The notes under the pieces: model-generated
Seen by the model: the letters and a program-made list of their open reading frames with translations, nothing else
Databases searched by the model: none
Told to the model about the DNA's origin: nothing
Assembly (NCBI GenBank): GCA_002841395.1
Contig: PGZM01000002.1
Coordinates: 194,201-258,200 of the forward strand
Direction: 5' to 3'
Origin: Firmicutes bacterium HGW-Firmicutes-9
GTDB lineage: Bacteria; Bacillota; Clostridia; Christensenellales; CAG-138
DNA length: 64,000 bases
Program-made: the position numbers and the translations under genes
Part shown: piece by piece, positions 31,753 to 39,517 of the stretch
Layout: each line of letters opens with the position of its first letter
Position numbering within the stretch: position 1 is the stretch's first letter

Positions 31753-34386
31753 TCAGGCGAGCGTTTCGAGACGCTCGCGGAGTTTCGATAGCATTTCTTC
31801 TGCAGTAGCAAGTTTCGCCTTTTCCTCGTCGATGACGCTTTGCGGCGCTTTGGCGATGAAACCCTGATTATTGAGTTTGCCGTTGGCGCGGGAGATGTCT
31901 CCGCTCATGCGCTCGATTTCCTTTTGAATGCGCGCGCGTTCCTTCTCCGGATCGATGAGCGAGGAAAGCGGGATGACCGCCTCTACGCCTTCACAGACGA
32001 TGTGCACGTCGCTCTTGGGAATCTCGCCTGTGTCGGTGGAGACGGTTGCGCCTTCCACACCGGCAAGCTTCGCAAGATATCCCGTCATCGTGGCGAATGC
32101 ATCTGCATCGGTCTTGTCCACGACGAGCCGTGCGCCGATTCTCTGTGCCGGCGGCACTTTCATCTCGGCGCGGAGGTTACGGATGGAGCGCACAAGCTCC
32201 ATCATCCGTTCCATGCGCGTGCAGTCCTCGTTGTATGCGTTGAATCGCTCGTCCACCTGCGGCCAGCTCGAAAGCATGATCGTCGGCTCGTCCGAGAGCT
32301 TGGTGAAGATCTCTTCCGTAATGAACGGCATGAACGGGTGCAGCAGCTTCAGACTGGTTTTCAGCACGTGAATGAGCACCGCGCTCACAGCAGATTTCGC
32401 TTCTGCGCTCTCTCCGTAGAGACGGGATTTCGCGATCTCGATATACCAATCACAATACTCCGACCAGATGAAATCATAGATTTTCTGCGCAGCCATGCTC
32501 AGGTCATACTCGTCGAGGTTCTTCGTCACCTCGGTGATGATCGCGTTGAGGCGGCTTAGAATCCACTTGTCGGCAATCTCCAACTGGCCTTCCGGCGGGA
32601 GTTCCGTCGCGTTTTCGTCCGTGCCCATCAGCACGAAACGAGATGCGTTATAGACCTTGTTGCAGAAGTTGCGCGCGGATTCCACCTTTTCCCAATAGAA
32701 GCGCATGTCATTGCCCGCGGAGGTTCCGGAAAGCAGCGAGAAACGGAGCGAGTCCGCGCCGTGCTTTTCGATGACGTCCAAAGGATCGACACCGTTGCCG
32801 AGGGATTTACTCATCTTTCTGCCCTGGCTATCGCGCATGATGCCGTGCACATACACCGTCTCAAACGGACGCTCGTGCATGACCTCATAACCGAACACGA
32901 TCATACGCGCCACCCAGAAGAAGATGATGTCATAACCCGTCACGAGTGTATTTGTGGGATAGAAATACTTCAACTCATCCGTTTCTTCGGGATACCCAAG
33001 CGTCGAGAATGGCCACATGCCGGAGCTGAACCACGTATCGAGCACGTCTTCGTCCTGCCGAATCGGGCCGCCGCAGTCCGGGCACTTGTCCGGCGCTTCT
33101 TCCGAAACGATCATCTTTCCGCAAGCATCGCAATAGTATGCGGGAATGCGGTGACCCCACCAGAGCTGGCGCGAAATGCACCAGTCGCGAATGTTGTCCA
33201 TCCAGTTGAAATACGTCTTTTCAAACCGTTCCGGCACAAACTTCACTTCGCCGTTTTTCACGGCTTCGATGGCGGGAGCGGCCAGCGGTTTCATATCCAC
33301 AAACCACTGCTTGGACACGATGGGTTCCACCGTGCTGTGGCAGCGATAACAGGTGCCGACGTTGTGCGCATACGGTTCAATCTTTACGAGATTGCCGCTC
33401 TCCTCCAGCTCTTTGACGATTGCTTTGCGACAATCAAAGCGCTCGAGACCCACAAACTTGCCGCCGTTTTCGTTGATATAACCCGCGTCGGTATACACAC
33501 GCAGCACGGGCAAACCCTGCCGCATGGCGACCTCGAAATCGTTCGGGTCGTGCGCGGGTGTGATCTTCACCGCGCCCGTGCCGAACTCCATCTCGCAATA
33601 TTCATCGCCAACGATGGGGATTTCGCGTCCCACAGCGGGAATGATGACGGTCTTGCCGATCAGGTGCTGATAACGCGGGTCCTCGGGATTCACAGCCACA
33701 CCGGTATCACCCAACATGGTCTCGGGACGCGTCGTTGCAACCGTGATGGAATAGCTCTTGTCGGGCGCGTCATAGCGCACATGCCAGAGATAGCTGTGCT
33801 GTTCTTCATATTCCACTTCAGCGTCAGAAAGCGCCGTTTTGCAGTCTGGGCACCAGTTGATGATGCGGTCACCGCGATAGATCAAGCCCTTGTTATAGAG
33901 GCTCACAAACACCTTGGTCACGGCTTTGCTGCAACCTTCGTCCATCGTGAAGCGCTCGCGCACCCAGTCGCACGAAGAGCCGAGATAGCGAAGCTGTTTG
34001 ACGATGGTGGAGCCGTACTCTTCGCGCCATTCCCAGGCGCGCTTTAGGAAGCCCTCACGACCGAGGTCTTTCTTTGTGAGACCCTCTTTTGCCATCTGTT
34101 CAACGATCTTCACCTCAGTTGCAATTGAAGCGTGATCGGTGCCGGGCATCCAGAGCGTCTCAAAGCCGCTCATGCGCTTATAGCGGATCAAAACATCCTG
34201 AAGCGTCTCGTCAATCGCATGGCCCATATGGAGCTTGCCCGTGATGTTAGGCGGCGGAATGACGATGGTATACGGCGGCTTGCCGGTGTTCGGACGCGCG
34301 TGAAAATAGCCGCGCTCTTCCCATGTTTTGTAGAGCTTGCCTTCCACGTGCGCGTGGTCGTAGGTTTTTTCCATCTCGGGACGCAT
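31753..34386 (-). CDS. valS: Valyl-tRNA synthetase
   Basis: This 877-residue class I aminoacyl-tRNA synthetase has the HIGH motif as HMGH near residue 52 and the KMSKS loop as GRKMSKSLGNGVDP near 527. The CP1 editing domain is about 190-345. Zinc-type Cys pairs are present in CDACG / CPDCG (about 420-440). A C-terminal coiled-coil tRNA-binding arm ends the protein. It is expressed from TTGACA-17-TAGACT through a T-box leader reading Val codon GUC, so uncharged tRNA-Val should induce it. Confidence 0.98.
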   Translation of the reverse strand: MRPEMEKTYDHAHVEGKLYKTWEERGYFHARPNTGKPPYTIVIPPPNITGKLHMGHAIDETLQDVLIRYKRMSGFETLWMPGTDHASIATEVKIVEQMAKEGLTKKDLGREGFLKRAWEWREEYGSTIVKQLRYLGSSCDWVRERFTMDEGCSKAVTKVFVSLYNKGLIYRGDRIINWCPDCKTALSDAEVEYEEQHSYLWHVRYDAPDKSYSITVATTRPETMLGDTGVAVNPEDPRYQHLIGKTVIIPAVGREIPIVGDEYCEMEFGTGAVKITPAHDPNDFEVAMRQGLPVLRVYTDAGYINENGGKFVGLERFDCRKAIVKELEESGNLVKIEPYAHNVGTCYRCHSTVEPIVSKQWFVDMKPLAAPAIEAVKNGEVKFVPERFEKTYFNWMDNIRDWCISRQLWWGHRIPAYYCDACGKMIVSEEAPDKCPDCGGPIRQDEDVLDTWFSSGMWPFSTLGYPEETDELKYFYPTNTLVTGYDIIFFWVARMIVFGYEVMHERPFETVYVHGIMRDSQGRKMSKSLGNGVDPLDVIEKHGADSLRFSLLSGTSAGNDMRFYWEKVESARNFCNKVYNASRFVLMGTDENATELPPEGQLEIADKWILSRLNAIITEVTKNLDEYDLSMAAQKIYDFIWSEYCDWYIEIAKSRLYGESAEAKSAVSAVLIHVLKTSLKLLHPFMPFITEEIFTKLSDEPTIMLSSWPQVDERFNAYNEDCTRMERMMELVRSIRNLRAEMKVPPAQRIGARLVVDKTDADAFATMTGYLAKLAGVEGATVSTDTGEIPKSDVHIVCEGVEAVIPLSSLIDPEKERARIQKEIERMSGDISRANGKLNNQGFIAKAPQSVIDEEKAKLATAEEMLSKLRERLETLA

Positions 34387-34435
34387 AGTGTTTCTCTCCC
34401 TATCCTTCTATAATACTTCCGATTGATTCTTGCAA

Positions 34436-34703
34436 ATAAAAAGCGTCCGCCTCGCCAAAGGACGAAGCGGACGCTCGCGGTACCACCTTTGTTGAATATG
34501 GCGCAAAGAGCGCAATATTCCTCTCAGACTTCCGTAACGTGGAACAGACGGGAAACACTACTTATGTTGATTCATGTTTCCGGCTCCGATGCGACCTTCT
34601 GCACGTTGATTCGCAAACCGCCTCACAGCAAACTGGCGGTCTCTCTGTTGCGTCAAAAGCGCGTACTCCTCATCTTCACAGCCGATGATTGATTTGATCA
34701 ATT
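34436..34703 (-). ncRNA. T-box leader of valS
   Basis: Minus-strand leader of ~268 bases. The Stem I elements GGAGTACGCGC and CAGAGAGACC are followed by the specifier region GCAGAAGGTCGCATC, placing the Val codon GTC at 34595-34593. The conserved T-box AAAGGTGGTACCGCG is at 34490-34476. A terminator GCGTCCGC / GCGGACGC with T-run follows at about 34474-34436. Binding of uncharged tRNA-Val (anticodon GAC) should favour the antiterminator. Confidence 0.93.
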
Positions 34704-34709
34704 GTTGTC

Positions 34710-34738
34710 AGTCTAGTCGAATCCTGACGTTTTGTCAA
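34710..34738 (-). promoter_or_regulatory. valS promoter
   Basis: Minus strand: TTGACA (34738-34733), 17-base spacer, TAGACT (34715-34710). It lies four bases after the stop of the DUF885 gene. Confidence 0.9.
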
Positions 34739-34742
34739 GATG

Positions 34743-36617
34743 TCAGACGTCATCCTGAAGACGTGCGTCCAGCCAGACATACATCTGCTCCTTGATCAGG
34801 TCAAAGTTGCCCGGGCCAAGATCGAGATACGTCTTCAGAAATTCCGCCATGTCAAACCGATCGCCAAGCTCCGTCTGCGTCTCGCGATACAGCTGCTCCA
34901 GCTGACTGTAACCGATGGCATAGTCGAAGAAATAGTACGGTTGATCCACGACAAGCTTATAGTAGATCGAGGAGAAATATTCCCCGTCAAATCCATAGCT
35001 CGAGACAGCATTGATCAGCGCGTCTTCGGTATAGCCGTAGTAATTGACCAGAATGCTCGAGATCGCGGGCAGAATCGAGTTTACAATCTGGCTGTAATCA
35101 AAATAGAACCGCACGAGATCCTGATCGTACTTATCCTGATTTTCAACTGTCAAAAGCTCTGCAAACTGTGCCCAACCTTCTGCGTATCCGCCAAAGTGCG
35201 CCGCGCGTTGCATCAATCCCAGATTATCCTGACTGCGCTGATAGATGTATTGATACATGTGTCCCGGATAACCTTCGTGCGCCAGCGTCAAAAGCAGCGT
35301 CGGGTCTTCGGTCGCGGTGTTGATGTAGATGACGTTGTCTTTCCAATCGTCCATCGAAGGAATGACGTATGCGGCAGGCGCAAACTGATCTTGAAGCTCT
35401 TCCGGTACGTCGGTCAACGTCAGATTGTGCTCCGGCAGAGCGGGCAGCAATGGCGAAATCAGCGACTGCAGGTAATCGAGGTCCTGCTGCATGTCTCCGC
35501 TGGTGATGTTCATGTCCAAATCATAGATGTCAGGACGATCATTGAGGATCTTTCTGAAATCATATTGCAGTAGACCCATTTCGCTCTTGAGCATCTCAAG
35601 TGTTTCTTCAACGGAGAGCGTGTTGTTTCCGGCGGACTGCATCGAATACTCGTAATATTGCTTTTGAATATCGTTGAGCTTCGCGACCTCTTCATAGCTT
35701 CGGCAGCTCTTGCGCAGGTCGTCAAGCCCGTCATAGAGCGTCTGGAACGAGTTGAGATACTCGTTTTGCAGCAGGCTGGTGTTGCGATCTTTATATGTCT
35801 GAGCCTGTTCTGCGGTCAGTGTGGTGATCTTATCAATGCCTTCTTCAAACGTTACATAAAGGAACGTCGTGTCTTTCGCGTCGATGATCAGCTGGATATC
35901 CTCCAGAATCGCATCCAGCGCGGGCTCTGTCATGAAAATACCGAGCTCTGCGCGTTTCTGTTCATAGGTAAGCACCTGCCCCATATAGCGCGGCATATCG
36001 GCAAGTAGTGTCAAATAGTCTTCCACATCCTGCACGTTCTTCAACTCAAACAGCGCAAACGAAAGCGGCATATTTGAGTGCAGGCCACTGTACTCGGTCA
36101 ACGGCTCGTAGAAGTACTCAAAATGCGTCTCTTCTGCGTAATCCGACAGAATCTGATACAGCACATCATAGGAAAACTGCGTCTCCGGCTTCAGCTGTTC
36201 GCGGTTGATCGTGTTGAGTCTTTCTAGATAGACCGCGGCCTCCGTACTCATGCGCACGGTGTCTTCTTCCGTGAACTCACCGAGCGTCATGTTTACGCTT
36301 GCGTGATCAATCTGATAGACGCTGGGATCGTCTATAAACATATGGAACGAATAACCGTCCTGCGTTGCGTACCAACGGAACACTTCGAGGTCCAGCGCGT
36401 GATATGCGGCTTCCGTCGCGTCATCAACGACGAATGTGGGCTCGGGGATCGGCGTCTCAGCGACTTGCGTCGAATCTGCCGTCTCTTCGGGTTCGATGGT
36501 GATTGGTTCGATAACCGAGGTGTCCGGCAGCTTGCAAGCGCTGAACATACTTAAAACGAGAATCAGCGCCATCATCAGCGCGATCAGCTTGATTGTTTTC
36601 TTTCCAGCTATATTCAT
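34743..36617 (-). CDS. DUF885 family lipoprotein (putative metalloprotein)
   Basis: This 624-residue exported lipoprotein has a hydrophobic signal with lipobox FSAC near residue 28, then a Thr/Glu/Pro-rich linker. The DUF885 domain carries the motif LTLAHEGYPGHMYQ near residue 465 (HExxPGH), resembling a zinc-peptidase active site. The downstream Glu expected for a third ligand may be in GYAEGWAQFAE. Substrate unknown; extracellular peptidase activity is inferred. It starts 18 bases after rluD and shares its strand, with AAGGAG before the ATG. Confidence 0.83.
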   Translation of the reverse strand: MNIAGKKTIKLIALMMALILVLSMFSACKLPDTSVIEPITIEPEETADSTQVAETPIPEPTFVVDDATEAAYHALDLEVFRWYATQDGYSFHMFIDDPSVYQIDHASVNMTLGEFTEEDTVRMSTEAAVYLERLNTINREQLKPETQFSYDVLYQILSDYAEETHFEYFYEPLTEYSGLHSNMPLSFALFELKNVQDVEDYLTLLADMPRYMGQVLTYEQKRAELGIFMTEPALDAILEDIQLIIDAKDTTFLYVTFEEGIDKITTLTAEQAQTYKDRNTSLLQNEYLNSFQTLYDGLDDLRKSCRSYEEVAKLNDIQKQYYEYSMQSAGNNTLSVEETLEMLKSEMGLLQYDFRKILNDRPDIYDLDMNITSGDMQQDLDYLQSLISPLLPALPEHNLTLTDVPEELQDQFAPAAYVIPSMDDWKDNVIYINTATEDPTLLLTLAHEGYPGHMYQYIYQRSQDNLGLMQRAAHFGGYAEGWAQFAELLTVENQDKYDQDLVRFYFDYSQIVNSILPAISSILVNYYGYTEDALINAVSSYGFDGEYFSSIYYKLVVDQPYYFFDYAIGYSQLEQLYRETQTELGDRFDMAEFLKTYLDLGPGNFDLIKEQMYVWLDARLQDDV

Positions 36618-36635
36618 ATCATTCTCCTTTGGTGC

Positions 36636-37604
36636 TTACTTAATGACTATAACGAATTCGTGCTCCAAGGACTTCAGAAGCTGTAATATGGAAGCTTCGT
36701 CCTGTTGCTCCCCCGCCTTCTTGAGTGCAATCATAAAATAATCCGGCAGAGGCGCGTAAAACACCATGTCTTCATTGCGAGTTGGGTGTCTAAACGTCAA
36801 CCGATACCCGTGCAGTGCCTGTCCTTGCAGTCCAAACGGACGTTTTTCCCGCCCATAGACATCGTCACCCGTTACGGGATGTTGCAAGCTCGCAAGATGG
36901 ACGCGAATCTGGTGTGTTCGTCCAGTTTCCAGTTCAATCTGGAGCAACGTATATTGTCCGTATCTTGCGGCAACCTGCCAATGCGTTACAGCTTCTCTGC
37001 CGCCCTGCACGATTGCCATACGTTTGCGATCGACGGGATGCCGCGCAAGCGGTGCGTCTACGGTGCCGTTATCCTGCTTGATGTTGCCATCAACAAGCGC
37101 CGCATAGTTTCTGTGTGCCGTGTGATCGCGAAACTGGTCACTGAGCGCACGATGCGCAAGGTCGTTTTTCGCGACCACGAGCAGTCCAGACGTCATGCGA
37201 TCGATGCGATGCACAATACCGGGGCGGAGCTCGCCGCCGATGCCGGAAAGATCACGAATGTGAAACAACAGTGCATTAACGAGTGTGCCGCTCAAGTGTC
37301 CCGGAGCCGGGTGCACCACCATGCCTTGCGGCTTATTGATTACCAACAGATCGGAATCCTCGTAGAGGATGTCCAGCGGGATATCCTCCGGGATCACGTC
37401 GGTCTCAACAGGATCGGGATAGGTCACATCGACCAAATCCCCAACCGAAACCGTCACGTTTGGTTTCACAATCTTGCCGTTGAGCAGGATTGCGCCGTCG
37501 CGGATCATTCGCTGCGCCTGCGTGCGGGAAAGATCCGTTTCTCCTGCGACAAACGAATCCAGCCTGCCTTGCGCGTTGCAGAGAATGCTTTCCTGCTCAG
37601 GCAT
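36636..37604 (-). CDS. Pseudouridine synthase, RluD/RluA family
   Basis: This 322-residue RluA-family enzyme has an N-terminal S4 RNA-binding domain (SRTQAQRMIRDGAILLNGK). The catalytic motif HRIDRMTSGLLVVAKN near residue 143 has the Asp nucleophile. It probably isomerises uridines in 23S rRNA (RluD type). The open frame continues upstream into lspA; the ATG at 37604 overlaps the lspA stop by eight bases. The lspA-rluD pairing is widespread in bacteria and supports this start. Confidence 0.92.
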   Translation of the reverse strand: MPEQESILCNAQGRLDSFVAGETDLSRTQAQRMIRDGAILLNGKIVKPNVTVSVGDLVDVTYPDPVETDVIPEDIPLDILYEDSDLLVINKPQGMVVHPAPGHLSGTLVNALLFHIRDLSGIGGELRPGIVHRIDRMTSGLLVVAKNDLAHRALSDQFRDHTAHRNYAALVDGNIKQDNGTVDAPLARHPVDRKRMAIVQGGREAVTHWQVAARYGQYTLLQIELETGRTHQIRVHLASLQHPVTGDDVYGREKRPFGLQGQALHGYRLTFRHPTRNEDMVFYAPLPDYFMIALKKAGEQQDEASILQLLKSLEHEFVIVIK

Positions 37605-38166
37605 TGGATTGATCGGAAGCCTCGGTTGGTTCCGAAGCGACTTCTTTAACCTCGGCTTTTTCGGCAGTTTTTGCCTGTGCCTTTTCTTTTTTGAAGGTGA
37701 CACGGTCAAACATCGATTTCTCTTTCAGGAACAGCGCGTCGATGATCAGCATGACGCAGCCAATGCTCAGCGCGCTATCGGCAACGTTGAATACCGGAAA
37801 CGAGATCAACGGTGTGATATCCACAAAATCGCGCACATACGAGAGCAGGACGCGGTCGATAAAGTTGCCAATTGCACCAGCAAATAGCAGCGCGAGCGTA
37901 ACGCGCGAAAAGACGGTCAGTTTCTTGCGGAATCGGAGCATCACAACAATCAATAATCCGGCGACGATCAACGTCAGCGGGATAAACAGCCAGCGGAATC
38001 CTTCAAGCATACCCCACGCAGCGCCCGTATTATGTACGTTGGTCAGTTGCACAAGACCGTCAATGACGGGTGTTGAGGTGCCGACGGGTGAAAGAAAAAG
38101 CTGCACCAGATACTTGGAAATCTGATCCAGTACAAGCAGAACGACGATGATGATGAGTTCTAACAA
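37597..38166 (-). CDS. lspA: Lipoprotein signal peptidase
   Basis: This 189-residue integral membrane aspartic protease cleaves prolipoproteins after lipidation. It has four hydrophobic segments and conserved boxes DQISKYLV, NTGAAWGML, GAIGNFIDRV (catalytic Asp) and FNVADSAL (catalytic Asp). The C-terminal ~30 residues form a charged Lys/Glu/Ala tail not found in most LspA. The start is TTG with GGAGG eight bases upstream. Promoter TTGTGA-17-TATACT (minus strand, 38221-38193) precedes it. Several lipoproteins in this window are its likely substrates. Confidence 0.95.
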   Translation of the reverse strand: MLELIIIVVLLVLDQISKYLVQLFLSPVGTSTPVIDGLVQLTNVHNTGAAWGMLEGFRWLFIPLTLIVAGLLIVVMLRFRKKLTVFSRVTLALLFAGAIGNFIDRVLLSYVRDFVDITPLISFPVFNVADSALSIGCVMLIIDALFLKEKSMFDRVTFKKEKAQAKTAEKAEVKEVASEPTEASDQSNA

Positions 38167-38192
38167 AATTGTTTCCTCCGACTATTTAATCT

Positions 38193-38221
38193 AGTATAGC
38201 ACGCATGTTAACCGTTCACAA
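38193..38221 (-). promoter_or_regulatory. lspA promoter
   Basis: Minus strand: TTGTGA (38221-38216), 17-base spacer, TATACT (38198-38193), partly inside the end of the transglycosylase gene. Confidence 0.6.
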
Positions 38222-38888
38222 CCGTCACGGGCTGCGCGTCGGTTGTAAAAAGCTCGGGATAAAGCGTCGTATAATTCTCATACGCGGCAACGACTTTTTC
38301 ATAATACCGCGCGGTGTCTTCATAGGGAATCACGGTGAGCTTTCCGTCCTGAGAGAATCTGGCATCTTCCAGCCAGCCTTCAACCGTTCCGTGACCTGCA
38401 TTGTAGGCGGAAACGATCTCTATGATGCTACCGTCAAATCGCTCGCTTAGAAAATGCAAATACCAGCAGCCGTATTCGATGCTGGTTGCCGGGTCTTCCA
38501 GCATATCCAGCGAATACGCAAGTTCGGGATCGATCTTATGGCCGATCCACTCCCCTGTCTCCGGCATGATTTGCATGAGACCGACTGCGCCGACATCGCT
38601 CTTAGCGGTCGGGTTGTTGCTGCTTTCACAGCGCATGATCGACTGCACGAGATATGGGTCCAGTTCATACTGATCCGCAAATTGCTTAATCAGGTCGGTA
38701 TACGCAACCGGATAATTGCGCAGGGCTTTTTGATACTGTGCTTCTTCATAAATGAGATAGCCGCCAAACCCGCAGGCGGAGAGAAACACGATGACTCCCA
38801 ATACGATGACCGTGATCTGTAAAGCGGTCAGTTTCTTTCGCTTCTTCCTGCTGTGTTGTTTCTGTATGCGCTGCGTCGGTTGGTTCAA
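38208..38888 (-). CDS. Membrane-anchored lytic transglycosylase (SLT domain)
   Basis: This 226-residue protein has a basic cytoplasmic N-terminus, one transmembrane helix (about 23-48) and an external SLT domain. The catalytic Glu is in QSIMRCESSNNP, with GAVGLMQIMPET and SAYNAGHGTVEGW as family motifs. It cleaves the MurNAc-GlcNAc bond. The start is TTG, overlapping the coaE stop as TTGA, so translation is coupled. The polA-coaE-slt order is common in Clostridia. Confidence 0.92.
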   Translation of the reverse strand: MNQPTQRIQKQHSRKKRKKLTALQITVIVLGVIVFLSACGFGGYLIYEEAQYQKALRNYPVAYTDLIKQFADQYELDPYLVQSIMRCESSNNPTAKSDVGAVGLMQIMPETGEWIGHKIDPELAYSLDMLEDPATSIEYGCWYLHFLSERFDGSIIEIVSAYNAGHGTVEGWLEDARFSQDGKLTVIPYEDTARYYEKVVAAYENYTTLYPELFTTDAQPVTVVNG

Positions 38889-39517
38889 GCGTGCAACCCT
38901 CCTGCGACAATGTTCACAAATAGCTGATCAACCTGTTGATATAAATCTTCCGCAGAGCCACAGTTATTCAGGACGAAATCAGCAAGCGAAATCTTCTCTT
39001 CTTCCGGCATTTGCGCCTGCATCCTTGCAACGACTTGCTCGCGCGTAAGATGATCCCGCTCCATGACGCGACGAATGCGATCCTCTTCTGCGCAAGTGAC
39101 GACGATGTTGTAGTCCATCTGCTCATGCATGCCGCTCTCAAATAGCAGCGGCACTTCAAACACGGCAATTCCGTTTGGCAGACCTGCCAGATCGCGTTCA
39201 GCGCGAGAAAACAATTCGTTGATGACATAGGGATGGACGATATTGTTGAGGGTCAATCGTTTCGACTCGTCGGCAAACACGATTTCACCAAGTTTTTTGC
39301 GATTGATCGTGTCATCTTCGTTCAAAATCTGCCGGCCGAATTCGGAAACGACGCGATCGTAACAGACCGCGCCGGGATCGAGCGTATGACGGGCTACTTC
39401 GTCCGCGTGATATACGCGCGCGCCAAGGGTCGCAAACCGGGCGGCTGCGGTTGTCTTGCCTGAGCCGATGCCGCCTGTCAGACCGATTTTTTTGTAATTA
39501 CCATGTCCCGTCGTCAT
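38885..39517 (-). CDS. coaE: Dephospho-CoA kinase
   Basis: This 210-residue kinase performs the last step of CoA synthesis. P-loop GLTGGIGSGKTTAA near residue 12, DEVARHTLDPG and the lid segment VFEVPLLFESGM are typical. Its ATG overlaps the polA stop as ATGA (39517-39514), and its own stop overlaps the transglycosylase start. Confidence 0.96.
   Translation of the reverse strand: MTTGHGNYKKIGLTGGIGSGKTTAAARFATLGARVYHADEVARHTLDPGAVCYDRVVSEFGRQILNEDDTINRKKLGEIVFADESKRLTLNNIVHPYVINELFSRAERDLAGLPNGIAVFEVPLLFESGMHEQMDYNIVVTCAEEDRIRRVMERDHLTREQVVARMQAQMPEEEKISLADFVLNNCGSAEDLYQQVDQLFVNIVAGGLHA

Noticed and set aside
32761-34047. 428-codon plus-strand ORF opposite valS
   Set aside because: His/Arg-rich antisense frame with no ribosome site; valS is certain on the other strand.
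34423-34692. 89-codon ORF upstream of valS
   Set aside because: It is the antisense of the T-box leader.
37605-37709. N-terminal extension of the RluD-like protein
   Set aside because: Basic low-complexity translation of the lspA 3' end in another frame; the S4 domain begins after the ATG at 37604.
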